64,000 bases of DNA. Origin: Zantedeschia hybrid cultivar. Its lineage: Eukaryota; Streptophyta; Magnoliopsida; Alismatales; Araceae. Both the position numbers and the translations under genes were made by a program. The notes under the pieces were generated by a model. It did no database searches and was not told the DNA's origin. It saw nothing but the letters and a program-made list of their open reading frames with translations. Where the stretch lies: NCBI GenBank assembly GCA_030544215.1, contig JARZZO010000013.1, forward strand, positions 29,929,229 through 29,993,228, read 5' to 3'. Shown here one piece after another: positions 44,786 through 54,800 of the stretch. The first letter of the stretch is position 1; each line of letters starts with the position of its first letter.

Positions 44786-45874
44786 CTATGGAAGGTTATG
44801 GAAGGAGCTCATAGTGGAGTTTGTGGTGGCCATGTCAATGGACAGATGCTAGCAAAGAAGATCCTTAGACAAGGATTTTATTGGCCAACCATGGAAGAAG
44901 ACTGTGTAGGATATGTCCGTAGGTGTGCTAAGTGTCAACTTCACGCCGACAAAATTCCTTCTCCTGCATCTTCACTCCATCCTGTTTCTTCCCCATGGCC
45001 TTTCTCCATGTGGGCTTTCGACATCATTGGACCCCTTGGCAATCCAGATTCCGGCATCAAGCAAAAATCTTTCATTCTCACGGCAACGGAATACTTCACC
45101 AAGTGGGCAGAAGCTGAAGCGTACGTGGAGATCAAAGCATCAACCGTCTGCAAGTTCATCATGAAGAACATCATCACCCGATTTGGAATTCCAAGCACCA
45201 TCGTCACCGACAACGGACCACAGTTCGTGTCACAAGAATTGAAGGACCTCTGTAACATGTATAGAATTGCATTGCATCATTCGTCTCCTTATTATCCGCA
45301 AGGCAATGGCCAAGCAGAGGCAACAAATAAGACTTTGATAAAAATCATCAAAAAGACGTGCAAATCTAATAAATTCGCCGACTGGCCAGAAAAATTGGTT
45401 GAGGCTCTATGGGCCTACCGAACTTCAATCCGCACACCCACTGGGCAAACTCCTTATTCCTTAACATTTGGAATGGAGGCGGTAGTTCCATATGAGATCC
45501 TTATACCGTCATTAAGAGTACAATTGAATAAGGAATTCTCCATTGATGAACATCGTTCAGCACTCCTTGCTCAATTGGAACTTTTAGACGAGAAAAGATG
45601 GTCAGCTGCTAATCATGCAAAAGTTTATCAAAATAGACTAGCACGTTTTTATCAAAAGAAAGTCATTGAACGTAAGTTCAAAGTCGGTGAAATGGTTGTC
45701 AAAAGGATTTTTGTAAAACCTGGTGGTCCGCGTTCTAAGCTCCAACCCAACTGGGAAGGGCCTTATGTTGTATCGCACGCTTTTCCTGATAATGCTTATC
45801 GTCTTGTTAATGCAGAAGGAGAAGAGCTAAATCATCCCTGGAATGGCTTACATCTTAAGAAATACTACCCTTAG
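44786..45874 (+). CDS. Element C integrase, complete domain (about 362 aa)
   Basis: This would join the retroelement DNA to the host chromosome. Residues LWKVMEGAHSG begin it, followed by a zinc finger with H (GAHSGVCGGHVN) and C-x2-C (CAKC at about residue 50). The catalytic core has D (FDIIGPLG), D (VTDNGPQF) and E (NGQAEATNK). The C-terminal domain ends in WNGLHLKKYYP and stop. The frame is uninterrupted. No start codon of its own belongs to the family; the upstream fusion is shifted by one base relative to gag-protease, so expression as a polyprotein is broken. It is the healthiest sense domain in C. Confidence 0.85.
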   Translation, partial: LWKVMEGAHSGVCGGHVNGQMLAKKILRQGFYWPTMEEDCVGYVRRCAKCQLHADKIPSPASSLHPVSSPWPFSMWAFDIIGPLGNPDSGIKQKSFILTATEYFTKWAEAEAYVEIKASTVCKFIMKNIITRFGIPSTIVTDNGPQFVSQELKDLCNMYRIALHHSSPYYPQGNGQAEATNKTLIKIIKKTCKSNKFADWPEKLVEALWAYRTSIRTPTGQTPYSLTFGMEAVVPYEILIPSLRVQLNKEFSIDEHRSALLAQLELLDEKRWSAANHAKVYQNRLARFYQKKVIERKFKVGEMVVKRIFVKPGGPRSKLQPNWEGPYVVSHAFPDNAYRLVNAEGEELNHPWNGLHLKKYYP

Positions 45875-46172
45875 GTTAAAGAGTCGATCAGCATAGTACA
45901 AAGACCAGTGGAATCAGAAAATTTATGAACTCAAATTTCCTTATCAGTTTGGATAACTTAACTTCAAATACATTATTACACACACTGACACGTTTGATTC
46001 GTGAGCAACAAGAGATGCCAAATCCTAAAGAATACCGAAGCTTGACCGAAAGGGTAAAGTACAAATCATTCATTTTAAAGCAAAATTATGTTTTATACTC
46101 GGCCCATGATGTCAGAACGAAGCTTAGAATAGACTACCAAGAATACCCACCATCTTAGTAGGAGGCCGTCAT

Positions 46173-46188
46173 AAAAAAATGGGGGAGA
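46173..46188 (+). promoter_or_regulatory. Internal polypurine tract-like sequence
   Basis: AAAAAAATGGGGGAGA lies 300 bp after the integrase stop. B has the same feature at 56198-56215. It is a stronger purine tract than the one next to the 3' LTR, so it may be an extra priming site. That role is inferred. Confidence 0.45.
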
Positions 46189-46613
46189 TCCGTCCCGAAG
46201 AAAAGAAAAACAAAAGCAAAAGGCAAAAGCCAAATGTTAAGCCAAAAGGCCATCACATTACAAACATTACATCAAGGCCATGAAATGAAACGAAAGGGAA
46301 CGCAAGGTCGATAAATACCCCGGAAAGAAATAACCGAACCCCAACAGATACTAGGGTAGGAAAGGAACATCTTTTTAGGTCTCCGGAACCTTCTTATGGG
46401 CTTTCTAAACTTATTCTTCCATTCTTTCTAAAGAGGCGTACTCCAAACTTAAGGAATGGCTTAGATTGACTAAGGGTCAAATCATCAAATGGGATCACGA
46501 ATGGAAACACAAGTTCAAACACGATGGGTAAGTTAAGTTGTTAAATAACAATTTGGGAATTAAGTTAATAAATGAATATGATCTTTTGATCTGAGTACCA
46601 TGCTGATCTTTTA

Positions 46614-46830
46614 GTCAAAAAGTCAAAAAAAATACATATGTCAAAAATCCAAAAAAAAATATACATATGTCAAAAATCTAAAAAAAATACATATGTCAAA
46701 AATCCAAAAAAAATACATATGTGAAAAATCCAAAAAAAATATACATATGTCAAAAATCCAAAAAAAATACATATGTCAAAAATCAAAAAATATATATGTC
46801 CAAAATCCGAAAAAAGCATATATTTCAAAA
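46614..46830. repeat. AT-rich tandem repeat, 25-29 bp unit
   Basis: The unit ACATATGTCAAAAATCC plus an A-run recurs about seven times with changing A-run length. B has a shorter, diverged version at about 56670-56850. Confidence 0.75.
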
Positions 46831-47211
46831 CCCAAACAAAAATGAATATTTCAAAACAACAAAAATATTTCATTTAGTATTTGCTTATTGCACTTGGTAT
46901 GTCTCATTCCTTTTATTTTCAGTGAGCATCTGTTTGCTTGCATGTTACATTTTGCTTAAGTTTGATTATTCACATTACCTTTGTTAATAAAGGCTATGCC
47001 CCTTGACCATTTATTGAAGGAAAAGATTGATTGACCATTCATTTGGTCAGGCAAGGGGCTAAGCCTAAATAGATACTTAACATGTTTGTTAAGTATGTAT
47101 AGGATGCAAGACAAGCACAGGAACACAAGATTAGAGCCCAAAAGTTTCATGTATATCATCAAAAGGTGTTTTGTACATGATACATAGAAGAAAAAGAAAA
47201 TACATAAGCCC

Positions 47212-50092
47212 TCAAGGCTGGCTCTCCCCTCCGCCCTCATCAAGCTGGCTCTGGGCCTCGTCAGGTGCGTCCGATGCTGGTCCTCGGCTGGGAGGTGGAG
47301 GTGGCCCCATCGTGCTCGGCCCTACCTGGCCAGAAGACATGGCGACACTGGCAGTAAAAGCACTGGTCAGACCACGCTCCTGGGCACGCTGCCGAGCACG
47401 CCTGTACCTCTCCTCCACACTCCGGCGCTCATGCTCAGCAATCCCTAACTGAACTCGGAGGGAGGCCATCTCTGAATCCATCTTCTGCCGCTCCTACCTC
47501 TCCCGCTCTCGCACCTCGGTGATGAACCCCAGTCGAGACTGGAGGTGTGAAAGCTCTCGAGGAAGATCTCCAGTCGAGAGTCGGGCCACCTGCTCCTCCA
47601 GAGACCGGATCCGCGCCGCATCGGCCTCAGCACGAGCAGCTGCAGCACGAGAACGCTCCAGCTCCGCTTCAGCCCTCTGAAGGGCTTCCTGAAACTCAGC
47701 AACCTGAAGGGAAGTCATTGTTAGCTCAAGGCAATCAATTAAGTAATCAAAATCAAAATTCGAAAAGTCGAAGAACTTACCCGAGCAGCCCGGTCCTCCT
47801 CTGCAAGAGAAGCTCGATGGATGGCAGAGGCGAGCTGACTCTGAAGGTCAGCCAGAGCGGCATCATGAGCAGCAGAGGAAGAAGATGAAGCTCCGAAGGA
47901 AGGGGGAGCCGCCTGGGTGTAGACGGCTCGCTGCACCAAAAGACAACTGTCAATGTCGATCGCCAAAATAATTAATTAATTAAAACATGCACTCATATTC
48001 ATGCATACATACCAGATCGAACAGTTCCTTCTGGACTTGTTCTAGCTGGGCCTCCGCATCATGTAGGCGGGCCCGGAGATCGATGATGACCGCATCACGT
48101 GCATCCTGCATATCACATATGCATACATTCATTCACCAAACATAAATCAAGATAATAAAATCAAAGATGCATAAATGCATACTTACATCGAGTGGTCGGA
48201 GGAGCCGAAGTTGATTGGCGTAGTGGGCCCGGTATTGCTGGAGGTAGGCTTCGCTACTCTCCGCCCGGGACTCCACCCGTACGCCTCGACGGTGCCAGTC
48301 CTCGTACTGCTGTGGGAACTTGGCACGCCAGTCTGTGAGGGCTTGCTTGCCCCTCATGCTCCTCCCGACGTCCTCCGGAACCTCCTCATCAATCCATTCT
48401 TGATGGAGGCCCAGTGTCCTCATCACGAGCCGGAGGCGGAGGGGCTCGATCTCGTTCATGCAGTGCAGCCACATCTGCCTGCCGAACCTTCTCCTGCCAG
48501 CCGTCACCCACGGCTGACCCTCCTCGCCCATACCAAGGTATGGGCGCCAGATCACCTGCATACAGATTAGGTGCATTCATTAAATAAATTGCATTTAAGG
48601 AATAAAAGATTGCATTTAATAAAATTGAACAAGTTAAAAACTTACCAGGAGCTCTGGGTAATCCAGGAACTGACGGCGGAGGGCCGTCAGCTGGTGGTGC
48701 TGAGGAGCCGTGTCCACGATCTGCTGCCAACGGCAGGCCAATGGGACGGTGCTGGGCCTCACGATCCGCGCTCTGCCGAGCGGGAAGTAATGGTAACTCC
48801 AAACCTGCATTCATGAACATATAAGTTAGGAAAAAGCATCATATCATATTTCATATCATGAACAAATAATAAATAACTTAATACCTGAAGGAACGGCGAG
48901 AAGCCGCTGACAGTGGTCTCACGGTCCGGCGTGACCGCAGACAAATCGGCAAAGAGATGGGTCAGAAGGGCCGCACCCCACGCGTACTCTCCTAAACTAT
49001 CTAAGTCATCTAATAGATAAAGGAATCTACAATGAATGTGGTCGCCCTTCGTACCGAAGAGCAACCGACCAAAGAAGAAGACAAGAAAAACTCTAAGCTG
49101 CCTATCTACCTCCTCCACCTGACTCGGGTCGCTACAATAGACGGCGGAAGATGACTCAGCTAACCTATCCCTAAACTCCTCCTGGGTCTCGTCAGACCGA
49201 CGCCGGGGCTCATCTAATCCTAAAGCTGCCTCTACTTCTATCCTAGGGACCATCCTAGACTCCCTACCTAACCTGGACACCTCTATCCCTAAGAGAGCCT
49301 CTGCTAATCCCTGATAGTTGGGGTAAGTAACCCCACTCACAGGTCGGCCCTCTACCCTGAGGCCAGTGATCCTGGCCACATCCTCTAGGGTGGGGACCAT
49401 ATGTCCCCACGGCATTAGGAAAGTACGGCTTTCCGCATGCCACCTCTCCCGCAGCGCCTGCAGGAGGACCAAATCAAAGCCAAAATGGCTCGATATCTAA
49501 TACCTCGCCGAACCCCATCCGGCGCAGGCGCGCCTTCTGGAAATCCGGGAGCCCTCTATAAGTCCCTATCACAAGGTCCCATGAGATTCTGGCCCTCATC
49601 ACTCCCTGCAAATAAAAACATAAAAATAGGGTCAGTAATGAATAAAAACAGGAAAATCACTTCTGTTTTGAAAGGCGTCATCACACACAGACGTTTTTCA
49701 AAACACGTCCACATGTCCTGACGCAATTCAAAACTATTTTCTGCCTAATTAAAAATTTGGAATTGGTCTTTAAAGACGTCAGACCATGGTGACGCCTTTT
49801 GAATGGCGTCACCTGGTCGAGACGCCTTTCAAGACCCGATTCCGGGTTCTTGAAAAACCCCGTTTTCTCCTCCCTTTTTCTCACCCCATTCATTCCACAG
49901 AGAGCTTACCGTGTGGAGGACGCCCTCCACTTCTTCCTCCATTGCCACGGGCGCCGGTGGAGGGATCTCTTCCTCCAAAAACGCCGCGGCTTCGGCTAGC
50001 ACTGCCGGAATCTCCTCGGGGGCTTCTTCTTCGTGCCTTCGCCGCCTCTTGGCTAGGGTCTTAGTCTTTCTTGAGCCCTCACCGCATTCCAT
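47212..50092 (-). pseudogene. Antisense gene 1 of element C: plant mobile domain protein with coiled coil, seven exons
   Basis: Exons on the minus strand are 50092-49910, 49605-48885, 48804-48646, 48555-48187, 48105-48013, 47930-47781 and 47703-47212. All introns are GT-AG and all junctions are phase 0, giving about 720 aa. Exon 1 is basic then acidic (KRRRRHEEEAPEE). Exons 2-3 carry the plant mobile domain (SRTFLMPWGHMVPTLEDVA; then VWSYHYFPLGRARIVRP). Exons 5-7 are coiled-coil-like (ALQRAEAELERSRAAAARAE) with a Pro-rich, acidic end. Two lesions are visible: one extra T near 49475-49478 in FWLDLV, and TAG at 47494-47496. Layout resembles element A's antisense gene. Plant mobile domain proteins are linked to transposons and to silencing in plants. 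Its job here is unknown. Confidence 0.8.
49669..49831. repeat. Dyad repeat cluster, 4 copies (intron 1 of antisense gene 1)
   Basis: Starts are 49669, 49699, 49770 and 49800. Each neighbouring pair shares a middle arm, giving GCGTC and GACGC half-sites at 15-bp steps. Confidence 0.85.
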
Positions 50093-50232
50093 AGCTCGAG
50101 AAGGAAGAGTTTTGAGGGAAAAAGGGAAGGAGATCGCCGGAGTTCGAAATCGCCGCCGATGAGGAGAGAGAGGGTTTTTGGGAGAAAATTAAGGAAGAAA
50201 GGGGGGCCTTCGCGGGTCTGTAAAGGAAAGGT

Positions 50233-50587
50233 TAAAAGGCGTCGACTCAGACAGACGCGTTTTAGGACGCATAAGTTGAGGCGGCAAGGACAGCTGTTTG
50301 AAACTGATTAAAAGGCGTCTACATGGGTTGACGCGTTACAGATTACCGCCAATTCTGGTAAGAGCCGTACAGAGGAAAATGATGAAAACCGTCTTAACTT
50401 AAAGACGCGTTTCAAGCAATTAATTACGGAATTAATGGCAGAATCCTGGAAAAAGTAGGAGAGAGAGTTGAAAGGCGTCAACGGTTGCAGACGCCATTTA
50501 AGGTTTAATCAGATTTTTGAAGATTAAATTGAATTTCTGGAAAAAGGATTATGGTTGAAAGGCGTCTTTCGGAGTGGATGCGTTTTG
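50233..50587. repeat. Dyad repeat cluster, 5 copies (upstream of antisense gene 1)
   Basis: Starts are 50233, 50309, 50383, 50469 and 50556, spaced 74-87 bp, all with ten-base spacers. They lie 140-500 bp before the start codon of antisense gene 1 and after the stop of antisense gene 2. No clear TATA box was found for gene 1. Confidence 0.85.
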
Positions 50588-50763
50588 CATTTTACAGAAT
50601 CCGAAATGTCAAATTTTCAAGAAAAATCCAGTTTTTACTAAAGGAAAAATCATGTGCACATCACAGAAAGTTAAGGAAAGATTTCAAGGCATGAAAAATA
50701 GCTCTTTATTCAATAAAATTCTTTATTACATTCAAAAGAAAATCAAAAAGAGAAAGAGGATAT

Positions 50764-52129
50764 TTAAGGAAGAATTTCATGAAGACTTTTAAAGTAAGAA
50801 AATTTTAATCCTCTATCTCTATCTTTAGAGGATTTTACACGGTAACTAAAGCCAAGGTTCCACAAAGTAGTGATGATTTGTATGGCTTCATAATCTTCGT
50901 CGGATTCCAAGTCACGCTTCTTGATCGGGGATGTAAAGGAGAACTCAGGGAATTCACGACGGCCCAAGCTAAGCTGAGTAAGGCACCGATGGGGGTTGTA
51001 TAGCACGAACTCGGTGGCTCCAATCAACTTGAGATCTGCTCCTACTGCACGGCGCACCCAAATAGGCTTTCCAACAAGAGCGAGCGGAGATGAGTCAAAT
51101 ATGTCGGACGTCATGAGCTTCAAATACTCTCTCCAGTCGGCCCGGGTCTTGAGCTTGGGAACTTTGTTAACCATGTGCTCATTGAACTTTACAATATTAG
51201 CAATGCAATGAATTGGACTATTCAAGAAGATTTGAGATGGATTCAGAGGCCTTTTCTTGCTGTACTCAAACTTAAAGTGAAGTTCAACCCACAAGGCAAA
51301 GAGTAGCATGCACCCATAGGGAGGACAACCCACAGATGCCGCAGAAAGCCCGCTATAAAGATATGCCAAGAGTGCAGTGCTAATGGATTTACCTTCGAAG
51401 ATTGCGCATATAGCACTGACCTGATCATCTTCCAAGATGTTATCATGCGCAGGAAAGAACAAGGCACCGGCAAGGCATGTAACGAAAGCTTTCGTCACAT
51501 CCTCCGCTTCATCCTTCCTTAGATCATCAATTTCATATAGAGTCCACTCAGCAAGCTTTGCAAGATTGATTCCCTTCTTAGTAAGGCGTCCTTTAGCTTC
51601 TGAAGGATCCTTCATGATTGATGTCAACAATTGTTGACCGGTGATTTTCTCTCTTGTCAAAGCTATCTTATCTTTGTTCTCTTTGCTCTTTGGGAAACCT
51701 AATAGAAGCTCTACCTCCTCCAAAAGGATCGTGCACTCGAAGTCTTGGAAGAAGAACGTATGAGTTTGGGGATGCCACCACTCGATCAAGGCACCCATAG
51801 CCGCCCAATCTACGTTCGCACTTTTGTAATTTTTGGTAAGCACCACAAGACCTTGAAGATTCCACTTGGATATGAAGACTTGCATGGAAAGCTTAACACT
51901 TTTTGCAAGTTTACGAATCCAAGGTAGAGAAGTGAATTTCCTCGGGCCAGGAAACATAGGATAATTCTGAAAAAAAAGGAAGAACATGAAGAACATGAAG
52001 AGCAAGAACAAGAATTGAAGGGAAGTTGATTTAACTTACTTGAAGATTAGGATCTCTTTCATTGAGGTGATTTTCCACGTCAGAGAATTTCTCTAGAGAC
52101 ATCTTCATCCTCTTGTTTGAAGAATCCAT
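50764..52129 (-). CDS. Antisense gene 2 of element C: plant mobile domain/DUF7745-like protein, intact (430 aa)
   Basis: Two exons, 52129-52040 (30 codons) and 51966-50764 (401 codons with stop), join in phase 0 across a 73-bp intron with GTAAGT donor and TTTTTTTTCAG acceptor. The N-terminus is MDSSNKRMKMSLEKFSD. The core (about residues 85-130) has ALIEWWHPQTHTFFFQDFE and ILLEEVELLLGF, typical of the plant mobile domain superfamily. Conserved-looking blocks WTLYEIDDLRKDEAEDV and GCPPYGCMLLFALWVELHF follow. No signal peptide or membrane segment remains once the intron is removed; the hydrophobic run seen without splicing is intronic. The frame is undamaged although nearby sense genes are broken. 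A TATA box lies 124 bp upstream. Function is unknown. Confidence 0.8.
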
Positions 52130-52252
52130 CCGCTTTTTCGGAGTTCTTTCTTCTTGAAGCTTAGAAACCTTGGAAACCTTGAAACTTTGGAAGAAAACTC
52201 AACCTAAGATCTTTGGATTATGGTAGGATTGCTTGGGAACAACCTAAGGGTG

Positions 52253-52260
52253 TTTATATA
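52253..52260 (-). promoter_or_regulatory. TATA box of antisense gene 2
   Basis: TATATAAA on the minus strand, 124 bp before the ATG at 52129, with two dyad repeats just upstream. Confidence 0.65.
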
Positions 52261-52364
52261 GAAGGGATTGCGATCCTAGGAAGACTTTTCCATATTAGAA
52301 AAGGGATGTGCATTGGTAGAGTTGGAATCCGAATAGAGAACAGCCAGAAACCTGTTTCTGTGAG

Positions 52365-52432
52365 TAAAAGGCGTCGAGGAGCACTGACGTGTTTCAACAT
52401 TTAATGGCGTCTGAACGACATGACGCGTTTCA
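52365..52432. repeat. Dyad repeat cluster, 2 copies (upstream of antisense gene 2)
   Basis: Starts are 52365 and 52401, about 105-180 bp upstream of the TATA box. The pair is also kept in B at 57269-57339. Confidence 0.82.
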
Positions 52433-53463
52433 TCCTTTCTGTGATTTATCCGAAATTCTGTAGTTTTTGATGCTTAAATTGAATATTTGTTTGGAATTAT
52501 TGATAATTTTGATTGCAGGAAATTCAAGCTGGAAATATCAAGAAGATCACACTGTGGGAATTTATGAAGTCCCGACCGTGACTAAAAAGGACGGTTATTT
52601 CTATCCTTGTACTATTTTCATGTAATTATTGTGCATCAGCATTACTATATACTAAGTATTTATTAGAGCATGTCAAGGACCTTGTGGTTTTGATGAAACT
52701 GGAATTTGAGTTCCCCTTCAACAAAAACAATGATAATTCCAGAGGATTCTTAATTGCACGGATAGGCCGTTGGATTGTTAATTAGTGAGGACGATGGTTC
52801 CACTTTTGTGAAACGGTGCGTGGATAAACGAGCTTCGGCTTAGCACTGAATTACAAGAATTGGTATCTTGACTCATTAATGACAATTTAACAATATTATC
52901 CTTGATTAATTTATATTTTATTTGACTTTATATTTTTATTTTAGCCCAGCATGCATCATATAGGACTTTGAAATCATTGTGATAAGGATTGATTACTGAT
53001 TAAGTTTCAGACCATTAATCAAATAATTTCAACATGATATGAAATATTCCATTCTGAATTGAGTATCTTGATTATCTTTCAGGTTCGCTTGAAGATATCC
53101 TTGGAATTCTATCCTTTCTTGGATTCTTTATCCAATATTTCTTGTTTTCTTTTAAGATCCATCATGGTTGCAGCACGTCCACATTAGCTGGCAAACGCTC
53201 CCCATGATGAAACCTACAGTGTCTACGACCTAGGATACTTCCCACTTCGAGGAGGTTGATCAATTTTATTTTATTTTATTGTCTACTTCATCCAGACATG
53301 ATTAATTCCATTGATTTCCTTGAGCTATCTTCAATCGATGATTTTGAGAAAAATTCCAATCATATGATGTTAAAAGCGTGTCTCATCACACCTTGGCATC
53401 ACCTTTTCAGTACATTCCATTTCATTTCACTCCCTTGCAAAGACGATGCCAAGGTGAGGCAGC
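52433..53463. other. Element C non-coding region before the 3' LTR
   Basis: No gene is seen. It ends in CCAAGGTGAGGCAGC directly before the LTR, a weak purine tract. It matches B 57340-58379. Confidence 0.6.
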
Positions 53464-54795
53464 TGTAGACACGCTAATTTCGACGTCATTTCGAGTAAAT
53501 TTCATATTATATAATAATGCCTCAGAATGGTCTGATATTTAATCATTGATTAATTTTTATTGATTTTTTTGAGTGTCGGGTCGAACAGACATGTTTAAAT
53601 TAATCAATTAAATTGATTTTAACTCAAATTTCAGTAAAAATATGAAGAAGCCTAAAAGACGTCTACTAATGTGGACGCCATTTAGACTTTATTCTTATTT
53701 TAACGTTTAAATTTGAATTTTAATCAGTTGATTAATTAGCTAAAAGGCGTTTGTAAGGATTGACGCGTTTTAGGTTTCCTAGGCTATTTCTACTTCTCTT
53801 CCGGATGTTTATCCTTATCTTAATTAGTGTAAAAGACGTCTACACATGTAGACGCGTTTTAGCTAATACATATAAAGATAACTTTTTCCGGATGTTTATC
53901 CTTATCTTAATTAATCTGAAAGGCGTCAGCCAATGTAAACGCGTTTTAGATAATTACAGATAAAGATGAATTAATCTGTATTTATCTGTTAGTTAAGATG
54001 GATAAATCCTAAATTTCTCCATGTAAATCCGCAGACGCAGAAGAAGTCTATAAATACCTTGCATCAATGTTGAGTTAAAAAAAAAAAGAATGAATGTTGA
54101 AAAAGTTGAGCATTATTAAAAAGAGAGAAAAGTTAGAATCATAGTTCGTGATCGGAGCAACGACGTCCAAACGCCGGAGCGCTGCTGTTTCCAGAAGTCG
54201 GCTTCCGTTCTTCATCCAATTCAAGGCTTCATCAAATCGGCATAAGTGTTTCATTACTGCATTTTCATTTTTATTTCATTAATCTCTCATTCTTCATCAT
54301 CACTTCATGCAACACACAACACCTGCATTCTTTTCAAAACCTATTTGATTAAGGGGTTTCAAAACCACTAAACAAGTAAGTTTGCTGTTTAAATTGCATG
54401 CTTAAGATCTTGATAAGAATGGATTCTATTGTTACTTAAGTTCTCATCATCATTTCTTCGTTTCCATTTCTATTTTTGCTGCACGGAGCAAAGGAGTAAA
54501 TCAAGCATAAAGTCACAAGAATCTCTGGACGATCCTCAACTTCTCAAATTCAAATTCAACAGCAAGAACAAAAAGCAAGAAATGGCTCTCTTTCTTCAGC
54601 CGGCTGAAGGAGGGGAATCAAGAGCTCAATATCTTCCGCGTTTAAACAGGTAGGCGATCAAACCCTCTTTTGGAACTTTTAAGTCAAAAGTTTATGGCGA
54701 TCACTGCATGTAGTTTTTGTTTTTAATAGGTTTATTTTGCACCTAAACAACATAAATTTTTCATGATAATCACACTATCATTTTAAGCACTCACA
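53464..54795 (+). repeat. Element C 3' LTR
   Basis: 1332 bp, TGTAGACACG to CACTCACA, followed by AAGGA and then the rest of B's integrase. Confidence 0.92.
53653..53948. repeat. Dyad repeat cluster, 4 copies (C 3' LTR)
   Basis: These are the LTR counterparts of 37519-37814, with identical spacers. One arm has GCGTT in place of GCGTC. Confidence 0.85.
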
Positions 54796-54800
54796 AAGGA

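Larger units (their letters stand above)
45875..47211. other. Element C non-coding region between integrase and antisense gene
   Basis: It holds a purine tract at 46173 and an AT-rich repeat array at 46614-46830. Element B has a matching stretch at 55898-57110. Confidence 0.6.
37330..54795 (+). mobile_element. Element C: Ogre-like Tat retrotransposon with antisense genes, RT deleted
   Basis: This 17.5-kb element has target duplications AAGGA (37325-37329, 54796-54800) cut into the integrase frame of B. It contains gag, protease, a G-patch, integrase, and two minus-strand spliced genes between pol and the 3' LTR. RT and both RNase H domains are missing, so it depends on enzymes supplied elsewhere. 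Confidence 0.93.

Noticed and set aside
50764..52011. A membrane segment at the start of antisense gene 2 (a run of F, L and M)
   Set aside because: That stretch is translated intron. Splicing 52040 to 51966 removes it and supplies a normal N-terminus.
29063..53948. Regularly spaced palindromic repeats resembling a CRISPR array
   Set aside because: The genome is a plant nucleus, spacers are only ten bases, copies are dispersed, and no cas gene is present. The repeats belong to a retrotransposon family.
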